From contig NZ_CP038498.1 in the NCBI RefSeq assembly GCF_012427845.1, forward strand, positions 1,674,001-1,738,000: a stretch of 64,000 nucleotides of DNA, written 5' to 3'. Source of the stretch: Pectobacterium punjabense. GTDB lineage: Bacteria > Pseudomonadota > Gammaproteobacteria > Enterobacterales > Enterobacteriaceae. The notes under the pieces are model-generated. The model searched no databases. It was not told the origin of the DNA and saw only the letters and a program-made list of their open reading frames with translations. Below, in pieces: positions 39,556-48,817 of the stretch (position 1 is the stretch's first letter; every line of letters begins with the position of its first letter). Position numbers and translations under genes: made by a program.

Positions 39556-41016
39556 TCAGCGGAACGGTGGCTCGTTAAAGGTGCGTAGTTTACGTGAGTG
39601 CAGCTTGTCGCTTTCCGCTCGCAGTAGATCGATGGCGCAGATACCAATCTGCAAATGCTCCGAAATCGCCCCTTCATAGAAACGGTTTGCCTGTCCCGGC
39701 AGCTTGATCTCACCGTGCAACGGTTTATCCGAGACACACAGTAGCGTACCGTAAGGCACACGGAAGCGATAACCCTGTGCGGCAATCGTCGCGCTTTCCA
39801 TATCGACTGCGACAGCGCGGCTGAGATTAAACCGCAGTGCGGAAGCGGCATAGCGTAGCTCCCAGTTGCGATCGTCGGTGGTGACCACGGTGCCGGTACG
39901 CAGGCGTTGCTTCACTTCTTCCCCCGGCATACCGCTGACCATCTTGGTGGCGTCATACAATGCGCGCTGCACCTCGGCGATACTGGGTATCGGGATATCC
40001 GGCGGTAAAACGGCGTCCAGTACATGATCGTCACGTAGATAAGCATGTGCCAGTACGTAATCGCCAATAGACTGACTTTCGCGTAGACCGCCGCAGTGGC
40101 CGATCATCAACCAGGCATGCGGGCGCATTACCGCGAGATGATCGCAGATGGTTTTCGCATTAGATGGCCCGACACCGATATTAACCATCGTAATACCTTT
40201 CCCGTGGCGGGGAATCAGATGATAGGCGGGCATCTGGTGGTTTTTCCATGCCAGATCGGATACGGTTTGCTCGGGATTGGGCGTCTCGGCTGTGATGTAG
40301 ATACCGCCCGCGCAGGACAGTGCCTCATAGGGGCTAGCGGGATCGGCAATTTGCGCACAGGCCCAGCGCACAAACTCATCAACATAGCGGGTGTAGTTGG
40401 TGAAGAGAATGAATGGCTGAATGTGTTCCACTGGCGTGCCGGTATAGTGACGAAGCCGGGCAAGCGAGAAGTCGGTACGCAGTGCGTCAAAATGCGATAA
40501 TGGCGACGTGGTGGTGGCATGATACAAGCCATCAGCCGTTTCATCCCCAATCTGTGACAGCTCCGTGGTCGGAAAATGTTTCGCGATGCCCGCGCTCATG
40601 GAACGATCAAGAATCAGGTCGGAACCGTCGAGCACGTAGGGGAACGGGATCTCCTGCTGTGATGGACTGACTTCAATGCTGACGTCATAGTCTCCTTCAA
40701 GCAGCGCCAGCTGTTCCGCGAGATAAGCGCGCAGAAACGCGGGGCGGGTGACGGTGGTAGAATAACTGCCGGGATGGGTAAAACGCCCATAGGCACGATG
40801 TCGAGGATGTCCGGTCGATTCACCGTTCCAGCTCACGCGCAAGGCGGGGTAGGAAAACAGCCCGGCGGCACGCGCGTTGGTATCGGGTAGCGTGCCGTGG
40901 GTGATAAAGTCTCCGATGGCGTCGCGCAGCGCCGAGACGGCATCATCATACAGCGCTTCCAGTTTATCCAGAGCCTGAGTGACGGTGAGGCTGATGTGGG
41001 ATTCGCTGCTATGCAT
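39556..41016 (-). CDS. amn: AMP nucleosidase Amn
   Basis: 486 residues from ATG 41016 (GGAGAG upstream), nearly colinear with E. coli Amn: FGRFTHPGSYSTTVTRP, TLDRSMSAG-like block, SCAGGIYITAETPNPEQ, the phosphorylase-fold stretch VNIGVGPSNAKTICDHLAV, and closing LHSRKLRTFNEPPFR. It hydrolyses AMP to adenine and ribose 5-phosphate in the cytoplasm. It follows the ABC importer operon by 129 bp on the same strand, so read-through is possible. Confidence 0.95.
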   Translation of the reverse strand: MHSSESHISLTVTQALDKLEALYDDAVSALRDAIGDFITHGTLPDTNARAAGLFSYPALRVSWNGESTGHPRHRAYGRFTHPGSYSTTVTRPAFLRAYLAEQLALLEGDYDVSIEVSPSQQEIPFPYVLDGSDLILDRSMSAGIAKHFPTTELSQIGDETADGLYHATTTSPLSHFDALRTDFSLARLRHYTGTPVEHIQPFILFTNYTRYVDEFVRWACAQIADPASPYEALSCAGGIYITAETPNPEQTVSDLAWKNHQMPAYHLIPRHGKGITMVNIGVGPSNAKTICDHLAVMRPHAWLMIGHCGGLRESQSIGDYVLAHAYLRDDHVLDAVLPPDIPIPSIAEVQRALYDATKMVSGMPGEEVKQRLRTGTVVTTDDRNWELRYAASALRFNLSRAVAVDMESATIAAQGYRFRVPYGTLLCVSDKPLHGEIKLPGQANRFYEGAISEHLQIGICAIDLLRAESDKLHSRKLRTFNEPPFR

Positions 41017-41145
41017 GTTCTCTCCTTTATTCACACTCTTCATATTCTGTACTTCGGCAGAGGTTAGCTAACAGCGTAACTGAAGATGCACTGACCCGCC
41101 ATCGTCAAATCTGGCGGGTAAACGCTCATGAAGCGAAGCATGCGG

Positions 41146-42924
41146 TTAGTGCTTGTGGCGACCAGAGAGATTCGCTGCGCTCACGGCCAGTATCGACAGC
41201 ACGCCGAGTGCGGCAGCCGGTGCCAGAACGCCCCAGAAGGCGCGTTCGATATATGGCATACCTTCCGCTAATACGCGTCCCCATTCCGGCGTTGGCGGTG
41301 ACGCGCCCAGACCTAAAAAACCGAGTGATGCCAGCGCCAGCGCGATGCCGGGGAGCCGCAGCATGGCGTGACGAAAAAGCGGGCCAGCCAGCGCGGGCAG
41401 AATATAGAACAGGCTACGCCGTATCGGGCCCACGCCGAGTATCGGCAACATCCGAATATAAGGGCGCGCATTAATTTCAGCGACCAGCGCTGCGGTGTGG
41501 GCAGCGAGTGGAGCCCAACTGACGGCGATGACCGCTATCGCCGCACCTGTGGCCGTTGGGCCATTGACGGCGGCAACCAGCAGCCCGGCGATCACTGGCG
41601 GCAGGGCGTTAGTCACTTCGATGGGGCCGGTGAACAGACGCGGGAACAGCCCGACCAACAGGCCAATGGCGAGACAGGCCAGCGATACCGCCAGTGCCAA
41701 CAGGCAGGTATTCAGCGTGCCGTGTGCAACGCGTGCGAGTAAATCACGCCCCATCGCGTCTGCGCCAAAGGGCAGCGCGAATGAAGGCGGTTGCAGGCGT
41801 AAAAAAGAGGAGGTAACGGGATCGCGCGGCAGACCCGCGAGTAGCAGAAGTGCCAACAGCAGTACGCAGACAATCGGTAGCCAGATGGCGTGGCGAGACA
41901 CGAGGCTAGCGCGTTCTTCCGGCACCGGCATTGCCCCGCTGCGCAGTGCACGTCCGAGGATCAGCAGCCGCACACCGCCAGCCGCCATGCCAGCTAGCGA
42001 GGCGATAAGGAGTAATATCAGCACGCCGACCTGCAATGCGGGCAAATCCTGCGCGGCAGCGGCGCCCAGCGTTGCGCGTCCCAGACCGGGAATAGCAAAC
42101 ACTTTTTCGACGGCAATGGCACCGCCAGTTAGCGATACCAGTACCAATCCGACCAGTGGCATCACGCTGGGCAGCGTGCGTTTCAGCACGGCCAGCGCGA
42201 TATGACGACGGCTCACGCCTGCCACACTCCAGGTGGTGAGCCAGTTTTCGCTAAAGGTGGCGGAGAGCGCATCGGCAATAATCCGGCCAAGGTAACCGCC
42301 TGCCGGAATACCGAGCGCCAGCGACGGCAGCACCGCGTAGTGCAGGCCTAGCCAGCCATAAGGGGGAAACCACTGTAGCCAGACGGCACCGACAATCAGC
42401 AGAAATGACGCCAGCAGGAATTCGGGCAGCGCGGTAAAGAAGGCGGCAAACAGACCGCCTGAACGGTGAATATGACCACGAAGCCCCTGCCGGAACGTTG
42501 GGGCGCACAGCACCGCAGCCAGCGTGAAAGCCACCAGCGCTGAAGAGGCCATCAGCGTGAGCGAGACGCCCGCCGCTTGCAACATGCCTGGGAGCACGGG
42601 TTGACCAGAAACCCAGGAATTGCCGGCATCGCCGTGCAACAGGCCGGTCAGCCAGTTCAACAGTAGCTGCAACGGGCCTTTATCCAGCCCGAGCGACTGA
42701 CGAATCGCGTTGAGCGTTTCCGCTGTTGCTTCCTGTTCACCAGAGCGGGCGCGTAACAATGCCAGCGCCGGGTCCTGGCCAGATAGCCACGGCAGCATAC
42801 CAATCAGTACCACAATGCCCGCTAGCGTTAGCAGTCGCGAAAACAATGGGATCAGTACGCCATAGCGTGGGCGTTGCGTCTGGTTAATGTTGGCACAGGT
42901 GCGGCAGTACAGCGATTCGCTCAT
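41146..42924 (-). CDS. Fused double permease of a nickel/peptide-type ABC importer
   Basis: 592 residues combining a DppB-like half (about 25-325) and a DppC-like half (about 345-590), normally separate. The first half has the DppB signature GGAIAVEKVFAIPGLGR, the second the DppC end FLGLGASPPTPEWGRVLAEG. The N-terminal 20 residues carry CRTC and are not obviously membrane. With the lipoprotein binding protein and two ATPases it would form a complete importer. The other genes are in the same order on the minus strand. Peptide, nickel or metallophore substrates are all possible for the family. Confidence 0.88.
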   Translation of the reverse strand: MSESLYCRTCANINQTQRPRYGVLIPLFSRLLTLAGIVVLIGMLPWLSGQDPALALLRARSGEQEATAETLNAIRQSLGLDKGPLQLLLNWLTGLLHGDAGNSWVSGQPVLPGMLQAAGVSLTLMASSALVAFTLAAVLCAPTFRQGLRGHIHRSGGLFAAFFTALPEFLLASFLLIVGAVWLQWFPPYGWLGLHYAVLPSLALGIPAGGYLGRIIADALSATFSENWLTTWSVAGVSRRHIALAVLKRTLPSVMPLVGLVLVSLTGGAIAVEKVFAIPGLGRATLGAAAAQDLPALQVGVLILLLIASLAGMAAGGVRLLILGRALRSGAMPVPEERASLVSRHAIWLPIVCVLLLALLLLAGLPRDPVTSSFLRLQPPSFALPFGADAMGRDLLARVAHGTLNTCLLALAVSLACLAIGLLVGLFPRLFTGPIEVTNALPPVIAGLLVAAVNGPTATGAAIAVIAVSWAPLAAHTAALVAEINARPYIRMLPILGVGPIRRSLFYILPALAGPLFRHAMLRLPGIALALASLGFLGLGASPPTPEWGRVLAEGMPYIERAFWGVLAPAAALGVLSILAVSAANLSGRHKH

Positions 42925-42961
42925 AGACTCTTCATCTTTCTGGTTACAGGTGCGTTACCTG

Positions 42962-44470
42962 CTATTTCGTCGCAGCAATATGCGTGGCTGAATTGATCAG
43001 CGTACGTTCACGTGGGTCGCGCAGTGCGTCTTTCACCTGTGCGCCTTCCCCCTGGATGACGCGTTCATGCAGCATTGGGATCGCGGCATCGCTGGCAAGG
43101 ATCAGATTTTCTGCCTGCATAATGGCCTGACGGCGCGCTTCTCCTGCGGGAATGGCCGCTGCTTTTTGCAGAGCCTGATCGATTTCCGGGCGGCACAACT
43201 GAGCGATATTGAACGACCCTTCACAGGCAAAGTCGCTATACAGATAAGCAACGGGATCGCCGGAGTCTAGCACCGTTGCTCGCGATAAAATAAAGGCGTC
43301 AAACTTGCCTGCCAGCGCGTCAGACTCAATCTGCGCATACTCACGTACAACTTGCTTTACCGTAAATCCAGCGGCAGTGAGTTGCTGTGCCAGATAGACC
43401 GCGACTTCAGGTAGCTCGGCGCGATCGCTGAAAGTGGCTAGCGTGATGGTGGCACCCGCAGGCGTACCGGCTTTAACCGGATTCGCCACGGGTTGGCGCA
43501 GCTCGGCAGCCCATGGCAGCGCAGGGCCTAACAACCCTTGGGCGACATCGGCACGCTTCTCATACACATTATCCACCAATTGCTGGCGGTTGATCGCATC
43601 GCGTACGGCAGCCCGCATTGTGGGATCTTGCATCACGCCATGGCGCGTATTCAGATACAGCGTGTTGGTGCGTGGCATGGGGACTTCATGTACCAGTGAT
43701 TGATCCAGCAGCGGAGCCTGAGAAACCGGAATGGCTTCGACAATATCTGCCGTACCGGTACGTAAGGCGGCAGCACGTGCTGCGCCATCGGACACAAAGC
43801 TGACATCAATACCGCTGGCCTGTGCTTTCTCCCCCCAGTAGCCGTCGAACCGATCCAATACCGCGCTGCTGGTGCCCGTGACGCTACGCAGAGCGAACGG
43901 GCCGCTTCCGGTGTTGATCGGATTAACGACTCGATTTTTACCGTACGCATGCGTGGAGAGGATCGCCAATTGCGGGCTGGATAAACGCTGTGGCAGCAGT
44001 GGATCGGGTTTAGCAGTGGAAACGATAACAGCACTATCGCCATCGGCTTTTATCGTTAACTGCACGCCGTCCAGAATACGCGGCTTGGGCGATGCGGTGG
44101 AGGCCACCGTCAGCGCATTCACTACCGTGGCGGCGTTTAATGTGGTGTTGTCATGAAAATGGACGTTGGGACGCAGTTCAAAACGCCAGGATTTATCATC
44201 GATCTGCTGCCATTTTGTCGCCAGCGCGGGCTGGGCTTCACCCAGTTTGTCGAGCACCACCAGCGTTTCTGCCGTACTCCAGCGTGACAGCTTAAAGGCG
44301 TCATCGCTCAGCGGCGTCAGGCCGGAGCGCGGTGGCTGGAGCATCGCCAGTTTGATTCGACCGTCATGATGTGAAGTAGGGGTTTCTTCCGGTTCATTGA
44401 AGCAGCCTGAAAGCAGTAGCGTGGCTGACAGCAGGCCGGAAACGGGCCACAGGAGATTACGCATATTCAT
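42962..44470 (-). CDS. Lipoprotein substrate-binding protein, DppA/NikA family
   Basis: About 502 residues: lipobox LLLSGC, then a family 5 extracellular binding fold (TAETLVVLDKLGEAQPALATKW, RFELRPNVHFHDNTTLNAATVV, the tail DAAIPMLHERVIQG). Family 5 proteins bind peptides, nickel complexes or opine metallophores such as staphylopine (CntA). Start 44470 is preferred because AAGGA lies seven bases upstream; ATG 44488 overlaps the MFS gene by 8 bp. The Zur-like box before the operon favours a metal complex. Confidence 0.85.
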   Translation of the reverse strand: MNMRNLLWPVSGLLSATLLLSGCFNEPEETPTSHHDGRIKLAMLQPPRSGLTPLSDDAFKLSRWSTAETLVVLDKLGEAQPALATKWQQIDDKSWRFELRPNVHFHDNTTLNAATVVNALTVASTASPKPRILDGVQLTIKADGDSAVIVSTAKPDPLLPQRLSSPQLAILSTHAYGKNRVVNPINTGSGPFALRSVTGTSSAVLDRFDGYWGEKAQASGIDVSFVSDGAARAAALRTGTADIVEAIPVSQAPLLDQSLVHEVPMPRTNTLYLNTRHGVMQDPTMRAAVRDAINRQQLVDNVYEKRADVAQGLLGPALPWAAELRQPVANPVKAGTPAGATITLATFSDRAELPEVAVYLAQQLTAAGFTVKQVVREYAQIESDALAGKFDAFILSRATVLDSGDPVAYLYSDFACEGSFNIAQLCRPEIDQALQKAAAIPAGEARRQAIMQAENLILASDAAIPMLHERVIQGEGAQVKDALRDPRERTLINSATHIAATK

Positions 44471-44480
44471 CAATCTGTCC

Positions 44481-45728
44481 TTATTCATTCACGGTTGACG
44501 CGGATTTAAACGGGCGGCAGATAACCATCATGGCTAGCGAGCTGCACAGGGGGACGGCGGCGAGCAGCACCCACGGAATGGCGGCCTGTGGCGATGGTGT
44601 CAGTGCACGATCGAGTTGGCTACCGAGTATAAAATTACCGACCAGCACGGCGATGCCGCCCATTGACGCTAATGCACCATAGTGCGCGCCCAGATTCTGG
44701 TTGTTAGCAAAGCGGGGAATAAGATCCATGCCAACGGGAACGATTAACATCTGCCCCAGCGTCAGCAGGGTAATTAATGAGATAGCGGGAAGCAGACGTT
44801 GCCATCCCTCAGGCGGCGTGCTGGAGGCAAACAGCGCCACGCTAAAGAACGACGCGGCCAGCAGTGCGAAACCCAATGGCAGCATGCGTGCTGCGCCAAT
44901 CCGGCGGGCAAAACGTGCTAGCGGGAGCTGTAACCCGATCACCAGCAGGGAAGCCAGCACAAACAGCGGGCCGAGATCTTTCTCACTGCTGCCAGAGCGA
45001 TGCAGTTCAACTGGCAGCGCCAGATAGAGCTGGTTGTAGCTGAACAGGTAAGCGCTATAGGCGATGATGAATGCGACAAAGCGCCGTTGGCGGAAGGTCT
45101 CCCACCAGGGGGCAATCTGCAATTCGCCCCGATTGCGCTGCGTTGGCGGCAGGCTGAAAAACAGGATAATGAGCGCGATAACAAACACTCCCGCACCGGC
45201 TAGCGCCACGCGCTGGAATCCGTATCCCGCCAGCACCGAGCCGAGCAACGGCCCTAGCACGGCACCCAGCTCGCCGCAAATGGCAAACAGGGCGAACCAT
45301 TCGGAACGGCTACGCTTTCCCTCTTTTTCGCTTTGCGTACCGGCCTGCGCCATCAGCGCTTCAATGGCGGGAGAGAACAGGGCACCACCAACCCCAGTCA
45401 GACAGGCGCCTAGGATGATCGGCCACAGCGAGTCGCCTAACGCCAGCAGTAAATAGCCGCTAATGCGCACCACACAGCCGCACAGGATAATCACGCGTGC
45501 ACCGAAGCGGTCTGCCAGTGCGCCGCCGACTAAAAACATGCCCTGCTGAGAAAAGGTGCGTAAGCCAATCACTAGCCCGATAGCCCAGCCGGACAGCAGC
45601 ATGTCATCGCGCAGGAAAATAGCCAGAAACGGCACAACGGCATAAAAACCAATGTTGAAAACAAGCTGGCTACCCAGAAGTAGCGGGGGATAAGGCCGTG
45701 GAGCGCGGTTGGCGGTAAGGTCTAACAT
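44481..45728 (-). CDS. MFS transporter within the ABC importer operon
   Basis: 415 residues, twelve hydrophobic helices, MdtH-like drug-efflux type (NIGFYAVVPFLAIFLRDDMLLSGWAIGLVIGLRTFSQQ, GGALADRFGAR). It is sandwiched between the ATPase and binding-protein genes. In staphylopine, pseudopaline and yersinopine loci an exporter of this kind releases the free metallophore while the ABC system takes it back. Here that role is an inference, as no synthesis genes are present. Confidence 0.82.
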   Translation of the reverse strand: MLDLTANRAPRPYPPLLLGSQLVFNIGFYAVVPFLAIFLRDDMLLSGWAIGLVIGLRTFSQQGMFLVGGALADRFGARVIILCGCVVRISGYLLLALGDSLWPIILGACLTGVGGALFSPAIEALMAQAGTQSEKEGKRSRSEWFALFAICGELGAVLGPLLGSVLAGYGFQRVALAGAGVFVIALIILFFSLPPTQRNRGELQIAPWWETFRQRRFVAFIIAYSAYLFSYNQLYLALPVELHRSGSSEKDLGPLFVLASLLVIGLQLPLARFARRIGAARMLPLGFALLAASFFSVALFASSTPPEGWQRLLPAISLITLLTLGQMLIVPVGMDLIPRFANNQNLGAHYGALASMGGIAVLVGNFILGSQLDRALTPSPQAAIPWVLLAAVPLCSSLAMMVICRPFKSASTVNE

Positions 45729-45828
45729 TCAATCATCCGTTATAGAACAAGCCGTGATAGAAATCCCCGTGATGGGGAAATGTGTTATTGACGCGGTATT
45801 TTATTGTGAAACGGGTGTTTTGAGCGAG

Positions 45829-46647
45829 CTAATAGCCTAGGGTCGACAGTACGGGAACGGCCTGCAATAGGCGGGCGGTGTGCGGTTGCTGCGGTGAAGT
45901 CAAGACCGCAGCCGTGGGGCGATCTTCGATGATACGCCCGCTATCCATAACCAGCATTCTGTCGCACAACCCGGCGAGCATAGAAATGTCGTGCGATACC
46001 ATCAGCAATCCCATCTTGTTTTGTTCAGTGACGTGTTGCAGCAGGGTTTTGATCTGTTCACGTAACGGTAAATCCAGACCGCTGACAGGTTCATCCGCCA
46101 GTAAAAAATCGGGGCGAATAATCAACGCTCGCGCCAGCGCGACGCGCTGCGCCTGCCCACCAGAAAGCTGACCAGCGGCTTTGTCCAACAGCGTTGTACT
46201 GAGTTCGACTTGTTCCATGACATTGCGCAGGGATACTGGCGCATTTTCACCAGGACGCAGGCGCTTTAGCGGCTCAGTGAGGAGATCGGCGACGCGTTGG
46301 CGTGGGGCAAGCGATCCTGCTGGATCTTGCGGAATATACTGAACGCGGCGGCGATACCAAAGCAACGAACGTACCGAACCGGGCTTAATCAGGTTACCGT
46401 CACAGTACACCGTACCACTCTCCGGCTCTTCAAGTGCGAGCAGCGTTTTCAGTAAGGTAGATTTACCGCAGCCCGAGGCACCAACCAGACCGACACGTTC
46501 GTGACGGTGCAAGTGTAGCGACAGGTCGTGAAAAATCGCACTGGCAGGATCGGCCTTTTGCCACGGTAAACGCGACGTCTGGCGATAGCGGCTGACGTGC
46601 TCAAGACTTAAAAAAGGTGAAGGAACTGCATGCAGGTGGTGATTCAT
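45829..46647 (-). CDS. ABC importer ATPase, DppF-like
   Basis: 272 residues: Walker A GASGCGKST, signature QLSGGQAQRVALARAL, Walker B FLLADEPVSGLDL, and switch His in VSHDIS. Four-base overlap with the upstream ATPase gene. Partners the other ATPase on the fused permease. Separated by 100 bp from the MFS gene. Confidence 0.9.
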   Translation of the reverse strand: MNHHLHAVPSPFLSLEHVSRYRQTSRLPWQKADPASAIFHDLSLHLHRHERVGLVGASGCGKSTLLKTLLALEEPESGTVYCDGNLIKPGSVRSLLWYRRRVQYIPQDPAGSLAPRQRVADLLTEPLKRLRPGENAPVSLRNVMEQVELSTTLLDKAAGQLSGGQAQRVALARALIIRPDFLLADEPVSGLDLPLREQIKTLLQHVTEQNKMGLLMVSHDISMLAGLCDRMLVMDSGRIIEDRPTAAVLTSPQQPHTARLLQAVPVLSTLGY

Positions 46648-47522
46648 CCGGCAAGCGCTCCGGCAACGGGTAACACACTAGTGGGTAAGATATTGATGGG
46701 TAAAACATGGGTTGATAAAACATTGGTTGATAAAAAATTGGTTGATAAAACATCGTCAGCGCGACGGGCAGCAGCCACCAAACGACGAGTATAAGGATGT
46801 TGTGGTGCATTCAGTAGTTGCAGCATACTGCCGGATTCAACGATCTGACCATTTTCCATTACCAGACCGCGCTGGCAGAGTTGGGCGGCGACAGCAATAT
46901 CATGCGTAATAAACAGCAGTGCAGGTGCATCCGGCTGCGCGCTACGTTCCTGTAAGACGCGTAATACCTGCTGCTGAGTGATGACATCAAGCGCGGTTGT
47001 GGGTTCGTCTGCCACCAGTAACCGAGTTTTGCCAAGCAGCGCGAGGGTAATACAAACACGCTGACGCTGACCGCCGGACAGTTCGGCAGGGTAGCGCTGC
47101 AATAGGTTGGGAATATCGTCCAGCTTCATGGCTGTCAGAAGCGCAGCAAGCTCAGCAGAAGAGGGGGATTTCAACGCCAGCGAGAGCTGTTTCCCTAACG
47201 GCATGAGCGGATTCAGCGCCGTCGCAGAGTCTTGAAAAACGGCAGATGCCCGACTGGTATGCGGGCGCGCCAGCGCTTTCAACTGACTGACCTCTTCACC
47301 ATTTACCTTAATACTGCCGCTAATCTGGCAGCCTGTGGCTGGGGTGCCGATCACGGCTTTAGCCGTGAGGGATTTACCTGAACCCGATGCGCCGAGTAAA
47401 CAGACGCGTTCGCCTGCGAACAGCGTAAAGCTGATGTCACTGACTTTGGTTTCACCACCAATAGACAGGCGAAGGTTCTCCACCTGAAGAATGGCGTCTG
47501 TGTGTCTGTCCCAACTGATCAT
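46644..47522 (-). CDS. ABC importer ATPase, DppD-like, with pentapeptide-repeat tail
   Basis: About 292 residues from ATG 47522: Walker A GASGSGKS, signature LSGGQRQRVCITLAL, Walker B LLVADEPTTALDV, switch His in ITHDIAV, and the HPYTRRL segment of OppD/DppD ATPases. After it come about six pentapeptide units of the pattern VLSTN (residues about 256-285), encoded by 15-bp tandem repeats in place of the usual C-terminal region. The open frame extends to 47564, across a Zur-like site, so 47522 is preferred, though no good ribosome site precedes it. Confidence 0.87.
   Translation of the reverse strand: MISWDRHTDAILQVENLRLSIGGETKVSDISFTLFAGERVCLLGASGSGKSLTAKAVIGTPATGCQISGSIKVNGEEVSQLKALARPHTSRASAVFQDSATALNPLMPLGKQLSLALKSPSSAELAALLTAMKLDDIPNLLQRYPAELSGGQRQRVCITLALLGKTRLLVADEPTTALDVITQQQVLRVLQERSAQPDAPALLFITHDIAVAAQLCQRGLVMENGQIVESGSMLQLLNAPQHPYTRRLVAAARRADDVLSTNFLSTNVLSTHVLPINILPTSVLPVAGALAG
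46667..46756. repeat. 15-bp tandem repeat, about six units, inside an ATPase gene
   Basis: Units at 46667, 46682, 46697, 46712, 46727 and 46742; the cleanest are TTGATAAAACATTGG and TTGATAAAAAATTGG, with outer units diverged (TGGGTAAAACATGGG, TGGGTAAGATATTGA). The length is a multiple of three, so copy changes keep the frame. Confidence 0.85.
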
Positions 47523-47553
47523 GGTTAAGGTATACGGTTGATGTAAATAGATA

Positions 47554-47568
47554 TGTAATAACATAACA
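47554..47568 (-). promoter_or_regulatory. Zur-like operator before the ABC importer operon
   Basis: On the minus strand TGTTATGTTATTACA agrees with the Zur core TGTTATA-N-TATAACA at 12 of 14 positions. It lies 32-46 bp before the preferred start of the first ATPase gene, over a likely promoter. Weaker than the 39475 site. Confidence 0.5.
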
Positions 47569-47724
47569 AATTAAAGCGAAATGATGCAAAGGAAATGTGA
47601 TCCAGAGCGAATAAATTGGCGCAGAGACGCCGTCTTAGTCGACTGCGTCGATGATTAAATAGAGGGGGTAAAGAATAAACCGTAGGGAAGTGCGGACTAT
47701 CTCGTGGCGTTGTATTTTTAGAGC

Positions 47725-48645
47725 CTACTCATTCGGTGAGTCAACAAGCTGTGCCAGTTCCGTTGCGCTCAACTGAGTAATCTGACAAACCTGAGCAGGT
47801 TCCATGCCGCTAAGCAGGAGCTGACGAGCAATGTTTCGAGCACTGGCTTTCATACCATGCTGTATTCCTTGCTGCATGCCATGTTTGATGCCTTTTTCAA
47901 ACCCGATTTTCTCAAGCTGCTGTGCGATGGTCATGATCGCCTCCCGATCCGTTGACAGAGACTGCGCGACGGCCTCAATAAACTCTGCCGGTTTTGATGT
48001 ATTGCCGCTCCGCGCGATGTAAAACAGAATCGCTCTTTTTTGCGGCAGCGGTACCTGCCAGCGCTCAAATAATAGCCCGATATCCTGCGCCAGTTCCAGC
48101 ATATCTCGCGTGCGAATGTGTTTTTGTACTAATTCTAGTAGTGCTACGCGGCGATGCGTCTTGATTTCTTCATCTGGCATCACCGTCAGGTCAACCAAAG
48201 GAAAGGGGGCGTTGTAGAGTTTTTCTGCCTGAATAGAGTCAGCAAAACCGTCGAGCCAACGCAGCGTATAGGGATAAGGGCTACGCTGGCCGTGATAAAA
48301 CAGTAAAGGAACGACGAGCGGCAACGTGTCATGACCTTGAGAGAGGTGCTGTTGCATAGCAGCCAGCGCGTAGCGCAGCAGGCGAAATGGCATCAGTTTT
48401 TCTGGGCGGCTCTGATGTTCAATCACACAATAGATATAACCTTGTCCTGTGGTGGTATGAATCGAATACAGCATATCCGATATTCTTGCGCGTAGTTCTT
48501 CGTCGACAAAAGAAGCCGATTGCAGTTGTAATGAGCTGAAATCACAGATATTCCTGATTTCTTCTGGCAGGTGAGCGGCGAAGAAATCCTTTGCGATGGC
48601 TGGATCGCTGAGAAACTGTTTAAACATCGCATCGTGCGCGGCCAT
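47725..48645 (-). CDS. Rpn/YhgA-family PD-(D/E)XK nuclease
   Basis: About 306 residues from ATG 48645 (MAAHDAMFKQFLSDPAIAKDFF is the standard Rpn N-terminus). Putative catalytic residues in ARISDMLYSI and YIYCVIEHQSRPE. The C-terminal part has short G-(I/M)-xxG repeats (KGIKHGMQQGIQHGMK). Family members are endonucleases that promote recA-independent recombination and often vary in repeat number. Monocistronic. Confidence 0.88.
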   Translation of the reverse strand: MAAHDAMFKQFLSDPAIAKDFFAAHLPEEIRNICDFSSLQLQSASFVDEELRARISDMLYSIHTTTGQGYIYCVIEHQSRPEKLMPFRLLRYALAAMQQHLSQGHDTLPLVVPLLFYHGQRSPYPYTLRWLDGFADSIQAEKLYNAPFPLVDLTVMPDEEIKTHRRVALLELVQKHIRTRDMLELAQDIGLLFERWQVPLPQKRAILFYIARSGNTSKPAEFIEAVAQSLSTDREAIMTIAQQLEKIGFEKGIKHGMQQGIQHGMKASARNIARQLLLSGMEPAQVCQITQLSATELAQLVDSPNE

Positions 48646-48817
48646 GCTGTTTTTCCGTCCCTGAATGTCTGTCCACAATGATAAAAGAGGCGGATATGAG
48701 CAGGGAAGAAACGCAGAGGATAATTACTCTGATATGGAAGCGTACACGCAAGAAAAGGACGAAATGAAAGAAACGCAGCGATCTCACTGGGAGCGAGATC
48801 GCGTTAAGGTGTGAGAG

